A DNA stretch of 32,543 nucleotides from Rhodanobacter sp. UBA5168 (GTDB taxonomy: Bacteria > Pseudomonadota > Gammaproteobacteria > Xanthomonadales > Rhodanobacteraceae), in assembly GCA_002413455.1 (NCBI GenBank), contig DHXA01000139.1:3293-35835 (forward strand), written 5' to 3'. The position numbers were made by a program, and so were the translations under genes. The notes under the pieces are model-generated. The model was not told the origin of the DNA. It searched no databases and saw only the letters and a program-made list of their open reading frames with translations. Positions 16,627 through 25,958 of this stretch are shown piece by piece. The first letter of the stretch is position 1; each line of letters opens with the position of its first letter.

Positions 16627-19398
16627 CTACCTTTCCGACTGCGGTTTTGCCGACGGCGCATCCAGCCGATCGAAGTTGACGATGGCGTTGAGTACCAGCG
16701 GGTAGCTGCCGATGGTTTCGCCGCGCCAGATCGGGTTGCTGGCGAACAGCAGCACGTGGCCCTTGCCGTAGCGGGCATCCACCACGGCCGCGCGCTCGGC
16801 CATTTCATCGCCGCCGTCGAGCAGGCCGGAAATCAGCAGGTTCTTGGCATCGGCGTAGCGCAAGATCACTTGCGGGCGCTGGTCGGCGGGAATCAGCCAC
16901 GGATTGTTGCGCATCTGCTCGGCGTTCAAGGGCAGCGGCTGCCACGGCTTGACGTCGGGGAGCGCGGGCGGCTCGATCGAGGCGCGGCCTTCGGGTGTAT
17001 CGGTGTCGTGGAGGCCGCCACGTCCGGTCGGACGCTGAAAATCTTTTGCGTTTGGCAAGCCCTTGTCGCCGGTGATCTGGTTTGACACGGTAAACGACTG
17101 GCCGGCAGCGCTGTACAGGGCCAGTTCGTCGCGGGTGTAAGTGGCGGCGATCGGGCTGCGACGATCGACGAATTTCGCCTGCAGCACGCTGCCGACGACT
17201 TTCAGCTTGCTGCTGGGCGTGACGAACACGCCCGGTGCGAGGCCGATGTCGATCGCGAATTTCGCGGTGTCCTCGGCGGTGATAAGCAGGCCGCCGGCTT
17301 GCACGAACTGCTTGAGGTGGGTGACGCCGCTGGCGCCGAGGCCGGGACGGATGTCGTCGGTCGAGTCGATGCGGCCGAGGTTCGGCGTCAGCGCCGTGGT
17401 TTTCCACGGCATCGGATTGCCCCACATCGGCAGGCCGTCGACGATCTGCTGTGAGCTGGTGCCGCCGATCGGGCCGAACAGGATCACGTCGTACTTTGCG
17501 CGCAGGTCGCCTGTCTTCGCCACGTCCTGGGTGCTGATGTAGTCGTAAGGCACATGCAGCTTGTCCAGCGCCATGCGCCACCAGCCTTCGGTCTGGGTAT
17601 CCAGCCAGGTGTGCATCAGCGCGATGCGCGGCAGCGCTGCCTGCGGCATGTCGACCGCGGCCAGACCTTGCGGCACGGCGATGGGCTCCAGCACGCTCAT
17701 CGGTGCCTTGAGAATCGCGTTGTCGGTGACGCGCACGACCTCCACGTCGAACAGGTCGCCCATCGACCAGCCGGTGTCGTCATAGGGGTGCTGCTGTGGA
17801 TCCTTTGGTGACCAGTACTGGCGATCGAGCAGGGTATCGACGATGCGCGAATACGGCTGGTCCATGCGCACCACATAGCTGCCGGCGGCAAAGGTCCGTG
17901 TATTGGCCTTCTTGTCGTCGGTCTTCTTCTTGCTGTCGTCCTGCTTGGGCAGCGTCACCGTGACCGCTGCGCTGGTGCGGCTGACCTCGGCGTGCTGCAG
18001 CTGCAGGATCCGCAGCAGCTGTGCGCGCGAGCCGCTGCGCTTGTCGTCGGCCGGGAACACATAGGCGGCCGGGCCTGCCTGCTGTGGCTTCTCGATCGAG
18101 CGCTTGCTCTTCAGGTAGAAGTTCTTCAGGAACAGCTGGCTGTTGCCGGAAAAATAATTGAGTGCGGTGAGCAGGCCGGTCTGTTCGTAGTTGTTGTTGT
18201 CGCGTTGCGACCACAGCACGGTCGGCAACGGCGGGTTCGGCTTGTACCAGGTGCGCTGGTATTCACCGGGTTCAAGGATCCGTTGCACCGTGTCGGCGCC
18301 GTCGTTGCCAAAGGTTTCGTACAGCCGGCTGATGCCGTTGTGCATGGCGGCAATGAACATCAGGTAGCCCGGGCTCCACGTATCGAAGTCGCCATGGGTG
18401 AACACGCCTGGCATGCCCAGCGTGGTCATCTGCTGCACGTTGTCCCAGCCCAGCTGCTGCCACTCGCCGGTGAGGATCGGATCGATCCATGCGTTGTAAG
18501 GGCCGTCGCCCGCGGTGTTGTCGTACAGGAACGGCACCGATTCATGCAGGTCGTGCAGCACCTGCGCGTGCCAGCCGACGAAGGTATCGGCCACGTTGCG
18601 GGTGAGGTTGAGCGTCATCCCCATCGCATCGCGGTTGTTGTCGTGCGCCACGTAGTGGCCCCAGTACAGCAGCGGCGGATAGTTCTGGCCCGGGTGCGCC
18701 AGATGCCAGTTGTACAGGTCGACCATGCGGTCACGACCGTCGACCTCGACGATCGGCGTGATCAGCGTCACCACGTGCGAGCGGATGTGCTGGATGTACG
18801 GCGCATCGTCCACCGCGAGGCGATAGGCCAGCTCCATCAGCGCGGTGGGAGCGCCGGTCTCGGTGGAATGGATGGTGCCGGTGATGTAATAGACCGGTGT
18901 GGATTGCGCGATCAGCTGGTCGGCAGTGGCGTCGTCCATCTTGATGCTGCGCGGATCGCCCAGTTTGGCGAGGCGCGCCTTGTTCGCGTCGATATCGGCC
19001 AGCAGGCTTTCATCGGCGATCGCCACCGCGATCATCTCGCGGCCTTCCTCGCTCTTGCCGATCGAGAACACCTTCACCCGTGGGCTGGCCGCGGCCAGCG
19101 CGCGGAAATAGCGGTAGACGTCGGCCGAGTAGGGCAGGTAGTTCGGCGCGCCGGAAATATGGCCGAGCACTTTCTCCGGCGTCGGCACGGTGGCGGAGGC
19201 AGGCAGGTAGTCGGTCAGCGGCGAGTTGAACGAGGGATCCGTGGTGAACTTCAGGATCTGCGCGGTATACGCCTGGTCGATCGGCTGGCCTGGCGCACGG
19301 GCATAGTCTGTCGGGCGGTTCGCATCGGTGGCCGCGTGGGCGCCGGCGATAACGAATGCCAGCAGGGCACCCACGGAAATCCGGATAGACACGCGCAT
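16627..19398 (-). CDS. Exported M14-family zinc carboxypeptidase
   Basis: 923 residues from the ATG at 19398, which has GGGGA nine bases upstream and begins a clean signal peptide (cleavage after GAHA, about residue 22). The M14 zinc motif HSTE (177-180, in GTIHSTETGAP), the Asn-Arg pair in AHDNNRDAMGM and a later LHDLHES fit a metallocarboxypeptidase. The C-terminal third (YDVILFGPIGG, GLLITAEDTAKFA and HVLLFASNPIWRGE) resembles a glutamine amidotransferase-like beta domain found in these large proteins. It likely digests peptides in the periplasm or outside. It lies downstream of the LysR remnant on the same strand, 3' end facing the cyclase gene. Confidence 0.9.
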   Translation of the reverse strand: MRVSIRISVGALLAFVIAGAHAATDANRPTDYARAPGQPIDQAYTAQILKFTTDPSFNSPLTDYLPASATVPTPEKVLGHISGAPNYLPYSADVYRYFRALAAASPRVKVFSIGKSEEGREMIAVAIADESLLADIDANKARLAKLGDPRSIKMDDATADQLIAQSTPVYYITGTIHSTETGAPTALMELAYRLAVDDAPYIQHIRSHVVTLITPIVEVDGRDRMVDLYNWHLAHPGQNYPPLLYWGHYVAHDNNRDAMGMTLNLTRNVADTFVGWHAQVLHDLHESVPFLYDNTAGDGPYNAWIDPILTGEWQQLGWDNVQQMTTLGMPGVFTHGDFDTWSPGYLMFIAAMHNGISRLYETFGNDGADTVQRILEPGEYQRTWYKPNPPLPTVLWSQRDNNNYEQTGLLTALNYFSGNSQLFLKNFYLKSKRSIEKPQQAGPAAYVFPADDKRSGSRAQLLRILQLQHAEVSRTSAAVTVTLPKQDDSKKKTDDKKANTRTFAAGSYVVRMDQPYSRIVDTLLDRQYWSPKDPQQHPYDDTGWSMGDLFDVEVVRVTDNAILKAPMSVLEPIAVPQGLAAVDMPQAALPRIALMHTWLDTQTEGWWRMALDKLHVPYDYISTQDVAKTGDLRAKYDVILFGPIGGTSSQQIVDGLPMWGNPMPWKTTALTPNLGRIDSTDDIRPGLGASGVTHLKQFVQAGGLLITAEDTAKFAIDIGLAPGVFVTPSSKLKVVGSVLQAKFVDRRSPIAATYTRDELALYSAAGQSFTVSNQITGDKGLPNAKDFQRPTGRGGLHDTDTPEGRASIEPPALPDVKPWQPLPLNAEQMRNNPWLIPADQRPQVILRYADAKNLLISGLLDGGDEMAERAAVVDARYGKGHVLLFASNPIWRGETIGSYPLVLNAIVNFDRLDAPSAKPQSER

Positions 19399-20186
19399 GA
19401 CGATTTTTCCCCATGGGCTGCGGACAGCCGATGGCTGCACTGTGCCAGAGCGGCGGTGCTGCCGTGTAGCCCATCAGTTGGGTAGGGATTTTCGATGGGT
19501 GTGCCGCGCACCCCCTTCACAGGGTCGTAAAACCGTCGACAGGCCGCCCGGACGGATTGCACGTCCCGCCGCATTCGCGGCTGTTGCCGCGCGGGAACTC
19601 CGGTGGCTCCGTGTCCGCCGGGCAGCGCGGTGACCGGCAACGGTTGCGTCAACTCCGCGGCCGACCACCAGCCGGGCGGGGCGATGACCATGACATGTCC
19701 GTGGCACAGTGGTTCCTGATGCAATCCCTGGTGGCCGGCGTCCTGTAGCGTGAGGCCGATGTCGGCTTCGTGGAGCATCAGCGACTCGCACATTTCCGCC
19801 GAGTGCTGGGTAAACAGTTCCGCGGTTGTGCCAGGAAAAGCCTTGCGCAGCAGTGTGGTCGCGTCGGGCACCAGCGCCTGCGCCAGCGTCGGTGTGCACG
19901 TCACCCGCAACGGGTAGCTTTCCGGACGTCCGATATTCGCCGTGAGGCGCTGCAGGCCATGCAGTTCATGGACGACCCTCTCGACGCGATGACGCAGCAA
20001 AAGCGCCTCCGACGTCGGCTGCAGCCGACCGCGCACCCGGCTGAAAAGCGCATAGCCGAGCTGCAGCTCGGCATGCTGCAGGACCTTGCTGGCGGCCGGC
20101 TGCGAAATGTTCAGCAGGCGTGCCGCACCAGTCAGGCTGCCGGTCGTCAATACGGCATGGAACAGTTCGATATGGCGCAAACGCAT
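19251..20186 (-). pseudogene. LysR-type regulator with destroyed effector domain
   Basis: The ATG at 20186 starts a normal LysR protein: helix-turn-helix (GSLTGAARLLNISQPAASK, about 17-35), then the linker helix and the first effector subdomain down to VMVIAPPGWWSAAELTQPLP. Around 19610 similarity to LysR ends. The same frame runs on as low-complexity residues and crosses 148 bases into the M14 gene's signal peptide in a different frame, which cannot be functional overlap. None of the three frames between 19400 and 19610 restores the LysR ending. I infer an internal deletion or replacement that removed the second effector subdomain. The DNA-binding part might still be made. Confidence 0.7.
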
Positions 20187-20297
20187 GCCGGGTTTCCGTC
20201 CACGCCGCCACGGTGGCGGCAACGCCGGAGTGCAGCATATGCGTTGCCGGCAAGCAAGTTTCCTGCGGCATCGCCGATCTGTTCGCCGATGGATCGC

Positions 20298-22601
20298 TCA
20301 GGGCCGCCGGTTCAAAACTGCCGTCAGCCGGTCGAGTTGCGCGCGATAGCGATCGATCACGGCGGCGGTGACCACCGCGTAGCGGCGTGCTTCGTCCCAG
20401 CGGCGTGCCTCGATCGCCTCGCGCACGCCCGGCACTGTCTTGACGCCGTAGCCGGTGAGCATGCCGGGTGCATAGATCATGTGCTTGAACCAGGCGCGCC
20501 CGGGCAGGCCGGCGGGATCGGTCAGTGCCTGCTCCATGCCGGCCATCAACGGGTTCAATTGCTGCCGTTGCGCCACCGGCATGTCGAAGCCGGCTGCGGC
20601 AAGCTTGTCGAAAGCCGTTTGGTAGGCATGCACGCTTTGGTCGAGTCGCTGTGTGGCTCGATCCAGCGGTGCCAGGTCGATCGCTGGCATGTCGGAATCA
20701 CGTGCCGGCGGAGCCACCGACCGGGTGGGGTCGGCGTCGAGCGCAAAGGCATGCGCATCGAGTAGCCGGTGCTGTTGTTCGGTGGCCTTGCGGTTGCTGT
20801 CGACCAGCTTGTGCAGCTCGCTCACATAACGATCGAGCTGCTGGCTGAAATCGCCGAAGCGCAGTGGCAGCACGTCGGCGTCGGCGGCGCGCAGCGCGAC
20901 ATGGCCGGCTATCTTGGCCAGCGCAACGCCGTATTCGAAGGTTGGATCGCCGAAGCGCAGATAGTGGTCGAACGAGTCGTAGCGCGAATGGTAGATACCG
21001 CCATCGTCGTCCTCGCCGCCAAAGCCGAGATTCAGCGACGCGATGCCGAGGTGCTCCAGGAAGGCGCTGAAGTCGGAGCCGGAGCCCAGGGCCTGGATCG
21101 GCAGGTCGCCACCTTCCGCCGCCAGCTTGGCGATGGCCTTGGCTTCCGGCTTCGCGTCCTTCGCGTAGCCATCCACCAGCATGTGCGCACGCAGGCGTTC
21201 GCGTACGCTGACGTGGGTTTCGGGGTCCGTTACGCCGTCGGCCACCTGGTTGACCAGATGCTGCAGCGAATGGCTGCCGCCGGCATCGAGGAAGCCGCGG
21301 GCGTTGGTGTCCGAGTTGAGGTACAGCACGGCTTTTTTCTGCAGTTCGGCGGCATGCGTCTCGGCCCATTCGGTGGAGCCGATCAGGCCCGGTTCCTCGC
21401 CATCCCAGCTGGCATAGACGAGCGTGCGTTGCGGCCGCCAGCCCTGTTTGACCAGCGTGCCGATGGCTTTCGCCTCGGCCATCAGCGCGACGTTGCCGGC
21501 AAGCGGATCCCACGCGCCGAACACCCAGCCATCGTGATGGTTGCCGCGCACGATCCATTGGTCCGGTGCGGTCGAGCCGCGGAGCACGGCGATCACGTCG
21601 TACACCGGTTTCTGGCCCCAGTCCGATGCCACCGTCATGTGCACTTTCGCCGTGCCCGGCCCGATGTGGTACGTCAGCGGCAACGCGCCGCGCCAGCTGT
21701 CGGGTGCCAGCGGCCCGGTCAGCGACAGCAGCAGGGGCGTGGCATCGCCGTAGGAAATCGGCAGCACCGGAATTTTCAGCAGCGAGGTCGCGTCCTTCAG
21801 GGCGAGACGTTTTGCATCCGCCGTGGAACCCACGCCGGGCGTGAGCGGATCGCCCGGGTAGACCTGCATGTCGGCGACCGACCCGCGTTGCACGCCCTGT
21901 GCGGGACGCCAGCCGCCCTGCGGATAGGCCTCGCCCTGCGCGTAGCCGTCCTCATGCGGATCGGAATAGATCAGGCAGCCGACGGCACCGTGTTGCTGCG
22001 CGAGTTTCGGCTTCAGTCCGCGCCAGCCGCCGCCGTAGCGGGTGAGCACGATCTTGCCGCGCACATCGATGCCGCGCCGGGCCAGCTCCTTGTAGTCGTC
22101 CGGCATGCCGTAGTTGGCGTAGACGAGCGGCGCCGAAACATCGCCGTCGCCCCCATAGACGTTGTATGGCGGCAACGTGCCGTCGCGGATACCCGACGTG
22201 GCGTCGCCGGCCACCGCCGGTTCGGCGAGCACGGCGGTGTACGGCTTCGGCCCCAGCAGTTCCAGCGCCACCTTCTTCGGCGTCGGGTAGAGCACGCTGA
22301 AGGTTTCGATATGCGCGTCCCAGCCCCATTCGCGGAACTTCGCCAGCATGAACTCGGCGTTGGCCTTGTCGTGCGGCGCGCCGACCTGATTCGGCGCGGA
22401 CGACATCTGTTTCAGCCAGCTGCGCAGGTCGGCGGGATCGAGCTGTGCATCGAAACGTTGCTCCAGGCCCCGTTGCGTGGATGCCCCGGCGGGGCTGAAG
22501 CCGAGCATGGCGTCATCCTCGCGGGCGACCGCGGCGGTGCCGCCCAGGGTTGTCAGTGCCAGCGCCAATACCAGCCACGGCTGGATCTTTCCATGGGTCA
22601 T
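20298..22601 (-). CDS. Exported M28-family peptidase, glutamate carboxypeptidase II-like
   Basis: 767 residues from the ATG at 22601 with a signal peptide (hydrophobic 9-25, cleavage near AVA-R). Domain order follows GCPII: protease part 1, a PA domain (GIDVRGKIVLTRYGG, then QHGAVGCLIYSDP), the peptidase core and a C-terminal helical dimerisation domain. The metal ligands of the co-catalytic zinc site are all visible: NHHDGW, WDPLAG, DGEEPGLIGS, LNSDTN and YHSRYD. GCPII-type enzymes cleave C-terminal glutamate or acidic dipeptides. With the neighbouring M14 enzyme this suggests an extracytoplasmic peptide-scavenging set. It is divergent from the exported methyltransferase gene. Confidence 0.93.
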   Translation of the reverse strand: MTHGKIQPWLVLALALTTLGGTAAVAREDDAMLGFSPAGASTQRGLEQRFDAQLDPADLRSWLKQMSSAPNQVGAPHDKANAEFMLAKFREWGWDAHIETFSVLYPTPKKVALELLGPKPYTAVLAEPAVAGDATSGIRDGTLPPYNVYGGDGDVSAPLVYANYGMPDDYKELARRGIDVRGKIVLTRYGGGWRGLKPKLAQQHGAVGCLIYSDPHEDGYAQGEAYPQGGWRPAQGVQRGSVADMQVYPGDPLTPGVGSTADAKRLALKDATSLLKIPVLPISYGDATPLLLSLTGPLAPDSWRGALPLTYHIGPGTAKVHMTVASDWGQKPVYDVIAVLRGSTAPDQWIVRGNHHDGWVFGAWDPLAGNVALMAEAKAIGTLVKQGWRPQRTLVYASWDGEEPGLIGSTEWAETHAAELQKKAVLYLNSDTNARGFLDAGGSHSLQHLVNQVADGVTDPETHVSVRERLRAHMLVDGYAKDAKPEAKAIAKLAAEGGDLPIQALGSGSDFSAFLEHLGIASLNLGFGGEDDDGGIYHSRYDSFDHYLRFGDPTFEYGVALAKIAGHVALRAADADVLPLRFGDFSQQLDRYVSELHKLVDSNRKATEQQHRLLDAHAFALDADPTRSVAPPARDSDMPAIDLAPLDRATQRLDQSVHAYQTAFDKLAAAGFDMPVAQRQQLNPLMAGMEQALTDPAGLPGRAWFKHMIYAPGMLTGYGVKTVPGVREAIEARRWDEARRYAVVTAAVIDRYRAQLDRLTAVLNRRP

Positions 22602-22828
22602 GTGCTTGGTTCCCGTCGGTTGATGATGGTCTGGTGGTCGTCCTCGCCGGGCCGACATGCCTGTCGCGTTATACGCGCATGTTCCGGATCGGTGAAGGAG
22701 CGACGGGGCGCGGGAACCGCCGCACCAGGGCGGCTGAACAGCCGGGCGACCGTGCCAAGCGGCACAGGTTCGGCGGCGCCGTTCGGGCGCACAATCGGCG
22801 GCACATTGCCCCACTGCGGAGATACGTC

Positions 22829-23602
22829 ATGCGCCAGACCATGCTTGCTGTGTTGTTGACCCTCGCGCTTCCCGGCGTTGCGCTGGCCCAGGTCTCGAAT
22901 CTGCACAGCGGCGCGATCACCGCCGCGGTGCAGAAGGGCGTCGACGATCCGGCCCGCGCGGCCGACAAGGCCGACGACGCCCGCCGCAAGGCGGCCCTGG
23001 TGATGACCTTTGCCGAGGTCAAGCCGGGTCAGAAGGTGCTGGAACTGATTCCCGGCGGTGGCTATTTCACCCGGGTGTTCAGCGCGGTCGTGGGGTCGCA
23101 GGGCCATGTCTACACGGTGTGGCCGGACGAGTACGCGAAAGAGGCCGAATCGGATGTGACCGCGATGCGCAAGCTCGCAGCGCAGCCGCATTACGCCAAC
23201 ATCAGCCTGCTGACCCAGCCGGCGAACCAATTGAGTTCGCCGGTACCGGTCGACCTGGTGTTCACTTCGCAGAACTATCACGACTATCCCGACAAGTTCA
23301 TGGGCAAGGTCGATCCCGCCGTGCTCAACAAGCAGGTGTTCGACGCGCTCAAACCCGGCGGCCTGTGGGTGATCATCGACCATGTGGCGCCGGCCGGCTC
23401 CGGCATGGCCGATACCGAGACGCTGCACCGGATCGATCCGGCGATCGTGAAAAAACAGGGGGAAGCGGCCGGCTTCGTGTTCGACGGCGAGAGCAACGCG
23501 CTGCGCAATCCGAAGGACCCGCACGACATCAAGGTGTTCGACAAGTCGATACGCGGCCACACCGACCAGTTCATCTACCGCTTCCGCAAGCCGGCAAAAT
23601 AG
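22829..23602 (+). CDS. Exported SAM-dependent methyltransferase-like protein
   Basis: 257 residues; ATG with GGAGA seven bases upstream. Residues 1-20 form a clear signal peptide ending VALA-QVS. The mature part is a class I methyltransferase fold: motif I VLELIPGGGYF (70-80), an acidic post-I region (YTVWPDE), and motif IV/post IV at DLVFTSQNYHDY and ALKPGGLWVIIDH. Motif I has Ile-Pro in place of the usual Gly-x-Gly start but keeps GGG. A methyltransferase in the periplasm is puzzling because SAM is cytoplasmic; it may have been recruited to another role. A GCCGGC repeat overlaps the stop. Confidence 0.88.
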   Translation: MRQTMLAVLLTLALPGVALAQVSNLHSGAITAAVQKGVDDPARAADKADDARRKAALVMTFAEVKPGQKVLELIPGGGYFTRVFSAVVGSQGHVYTVWPDEYAKEAESDVTAMRKLAAQPHYANISLLTQPANQLSSPVPVDLVFTSQNYHDYPDKFMGKVDPAVLNKQVFDALKPGGLWVIIDHVAPAGSGMADTETLHRIDPAIVKKQGEAAGFVFDGESNALRNPKDPHDIKVFDKSIRGHTDQFIYRFRKPAK

Positions 23603-23621
23603 CCGGCCGCAGGCGGCGCGT

Positions 23622-24223
23622 TCAGAGCACCTCGAACTGCTGCCCGATCCAGTACAGCTGGAAGACCAGGCCGCACACGGCGAACAGGGCGTGGTACCAC
23701 GCCCTGTTCGTTTTCATGGCGATGAGGCTGGCGATCGCGTAGCCGGCGTTGCGCAGGGGAAAGGCGATGCCGAAGCTGTGCAGGTAGTCGCGGCCCTTGA
23801 CCCAGGTGTCCAGGTAGTCGATCACGTAGACGACGGTCAGCACGCCGAAGAACCAGCCGCGGTGCTGGTAGAAGTAGTCGCGATAGCTGCCGTTCTCGTC
23901 CAGGCTCTCGGGAAACACCAGCGCGCACAGCAGGTACAGCAGCAGCGCGTAGATCACCACGAACAGGTACAGGTTGAACGTCCACTCGGCGACCGTGGCG
24001 AGACGGAATTCCCACCACCAGAAATGCAGCATGTAGATGAACATGGACAGCGCCCAGACCATGTGCACCAGTAGATCCGGTGGCGTCTCGGCTGTTCGAC
24101 GATGCGGGCGAAATGGCGCAGCAGGTGGGTCGGGCCCAGGCCCACGATCATGCCCAGCAGCACGCGCACGTGCAGGTAGAGGCCGCTGGTGGTTTCCGGA
24201 TGTGCCAGTGCTGAAGCGATCAT
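23622..24223 (-). pseudogene. Frameshifted small integral membrane protein
   Basis: Two minus-strand frames join into one protein of about 200 residues. The first runs from the ATG at 24223 (GGAGG five bases upstream) through TSGLYLHVRVLLGMIVGLG and IVEQPRRHRIYW. The second continues HMVWALSMFIYMLHFWWWEF and then several hydrophobic helices to GQQFEVL. The join needs one extra G near 24068-24072, where TACTGGTGCAC would read TACTGGGTGCAC. Either a one-base deletion has killed the gene or the base call is wrong. The protein has about six membrane segments; I cannot name its function. It is divergent from the oxidoreductase-like gene. Confidence 0.75.
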
Positions 24224-24397
24224 CGTTCCTCCGCTGCGGCCGGCATGCGTGTCGATGCCGCATCACGGTCGAAATCACCGCAAGTCGCATGCGCTCGCCA
24301 CGCGAGCCGCTTGAGCTGCGATGGCCATTGGCCGCACCATCGGTCATCGCAACCGGCGGGTCGCCGGATGCACGATGAAAGGCGTGGAAAGAGTGCT

Positions 24398-24583
24398 GTG
24401 AGTTCCAACGATGCCACCGGGCCGGCGCAGGATGCCGCCGATCCTCCGCCGGTACCGCCGACGGAACCCGACGCCGCCGACTGCTGCGGCGAAGGTTGCG
24501 TGCGCTGCGTGTACGACATCTACGAGGAAGCGCTCGAACGCTACCGGACTGCGCTGGCCGCGTGGCGCAGCCGTCACCCCTGA
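24398..24583 (+). CDS. Oxidoreductase-like domain small protein
   Basis: 61 residues from the GTG at 24398, with GGAAAGAG four bases upstream; an ATG at 24368 would add ten residues. The pattern is that of the Oxidored-like family: PPPVPPTEPD, then CCGEGCVRCVYDIYEEALERY. The four cysteines (CC-x-x-GC-x-x-C) suggest a bound metal or iron-sulfur centre. The family is found alone or at the N-terminus of larger oxidoreductases, and its function is unproven. It lies 23 bases before the DDAH gene and may be its operon leader. Confidence 0.85.
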   Translation: MSSNDATGPAQDAADPPPVPPTEPDAADCCGEGCVRCVYDIYEEALERYRTALAAWRSRHP

Positions 24584-24606
24584 GCCGCACCGTCCAAGGA
24601 AATGTC

Positions 24607-25377
24607 ATGTGGATTGCCCTTACCCGTGAAGTCAGCCCCGCCCTGGGCGACTGCGAGTTGTCGTACGTCTCGCGCGAACCAATCGACGTCGCACGGGCCC
24701 GTACGCAGCACCGCGATTACCAGCGAGCGCTGGAAACACTCGGTTGCCGTCTGCTGGTTCTGCCGGCCGAGCCGGGCCTGCCCGATTCGGTCTTCGTCGA
24801 GGATGTGGCGATCGTGCTGGACGAGGTCGCGGTGCTGACCCGTCCCGGCGCATTGTCCCGTCGTGCCGAAGTGGCCAGCGTGGCCGAGGTGCTGCGCCGT
24901 TATCGGCCGGTGTTGGCGATCGAGGCGCCGGGCACGCTCGACGGCGGCGACGTGCTGCGCGTCGGTCGCGCGCTGTATGTCGGCGAATCGGCGCGCAGCA
25001 ACGCAGAAGGCATCGCGCAGTTGCGCGAGCTGCTGGCCGGCCATGGCTACGCCGTGCAGGGCGTGCCGACCCGCGGCTGCCTGCACCTGAAATCCGCGGT
25101 GACCCAGCTCGACAATCGCACCGTGTTGCTGCAGCCGGCGTGGGTGGATCGCGCGCGGTTCGCCGACTTCCGTGTGATCGAGGTCGACCCCGCCGAACCG
25201 CATGCCGCCAACGTGCTGCGCATCGGCGACGCACTGGTGATGCCAACCAGTTTCCCGCGCACACGGCAGCGGCTTGTCGACAGCGGCTTTGACGTGACTG
25301 CTGTCGACGTTTCCGAGCTGCAGAAGGCCGAAGGCGCGGTGACCTGCTGCAGCCTGGTGTTTCACGCGGGCGAGTGA
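24607..25377 (+). CDS. Dimethylarginine dimethylaminohydrolase (DDAH)
   Basis: 256 residues; ATG with AAGGA seven bases upstream. Members of the guanidine-modifying superfamily convert N-omega-methylated arginines to citrulline and a methylamine. The key residues are visible: D60 and E65 in PDSVFVED, LDGGDVLRVG (111-120), H160 in GCLHLKSA and the catalytic Cys near the end in VTCCSLVF (C248). Length and spacing match the Pseudomonas aeruginosa enzyme (catalytic C249, H162). Cytoplasmic. The GNAT gene starts four bases after its stop, so the two are an operon. Confidence 0.92.
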   Translation: MWIALTREVSPALGDCELSYVSREPIDVARARTQHRDYQRALETLGCRLLVLPAEPGLPDSVFVEDVAIVLDEVAVLTRPGALSRRAEVASVAEVLRRYRPVLAIEAPGTLDGGDVLRVGRALYVGESARSNAEGIAQLRELLAGHGYAVQGVPTRGCLHLKSAVTQLDNRTVLLQPAWVDRARFADFRVIEVDPAEPHAANVLRIGDALVMPTSFPRTRQRLVDSGFDVTAVDVSELQKAEGAVTCCSLVFHAGE

Positions 25378-25381
25378 GTCG

Positions 25382-25852
25382 ATGAGGATCCGTTGCCGCC
25401 TCGGATGTTCGGTGGATGCGGTCGCCATCGGGTTGCTGGCGCGCCGCGTGACACGCCGCTGGATCCTGCCGGAGCAGCCTGGCAGCGCGGCCGGGCCGCT
25501 GCTCTACGGCATGAGTGCGAAGGTGATCCGGCAGAAGATGCTGGACGGCCACCGCTTTCATCTGGCCTGGCAGGATGACGGCCGTCTGGCCGGGGTGGCG
25601 GCGATGCGCGACGACTCCCACCTGTTCCAGTTCTTCGTCAGCACCGGCCTGCACGGCCACGGCATTGCGCGTCAGCTGTGGCAGCGCACGATGCGCGACG
25701 CGATACGCCGCGCCGGCACGCGCCATTTCACCTTGAAGGCCTCGGCCATGGCGGTGCCGGTCTACCAGCACTTCGGCTTTCGCCCGAGCGGCCCGTTGCT
25801 GGTCAGCGATACCGGTCTTGTCACCCAGCCGATACATCTGGATCTGCCATGA
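25382..25852 (+). CDS. GNAT family N-acetyltransferase
   Basis: 156 residues, starting four bases after the DDAH stop. The acetyl-CoA binding motif A appears as LFQFFVSTGLHGHGIARQLW (about 80-99), followed by TLKASAMAVPVYQHFGF, the usual motif B ending. N-terminal residues are atypically basic. GNAT enzymes move acetyl from acetyl-CoA to an amine; linkage to DDAH suggests a small amine or amino-acid substrate, but this is inference. Confidence 0.87.
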   Translation: MRIRCRLGCSVDAVAIGLLARRVTRRWILPEQPGSAAGPLLYGMSAKVIRQKMLDGHRFHLAWQDDGRLAGVAAMRDDSHLFQFFVSTGLHGHGIARQLWQRTMRDAIRRAGTRHFTLKASAMAVPVYQHFGFRPSGPLLVSDTGLVTQPIHLDLP

Positions 25853-25958
25853 ACCCGATTGGCCGGTGCATGAGAGACCGACCAGCAGGATGTTCTGCGC
25901 TCGTGCCGCGGGGCTTCGTCGCCGTGGGATGGGTTTCGTCGCAGCACCGGGGAGTTCC

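Noticed and set aside
17992..19485. 497-codon plus-strand open frame
   Set aside because: Antisense to the M14 peptidase, whose zinc motif and signal peptide are clear.
20769..22859. 696-codon plus-strand open frame
   Set aside because: Antisense to the M28 peptidase, which has all five metal-ligand motifs.
23591..23608. GCCGGC repeat over the stop of the exported methyltransferase
   Set aside because: A six-base palindrome repeated in GC-rich DNA is likely by chance, and no T tract follows.
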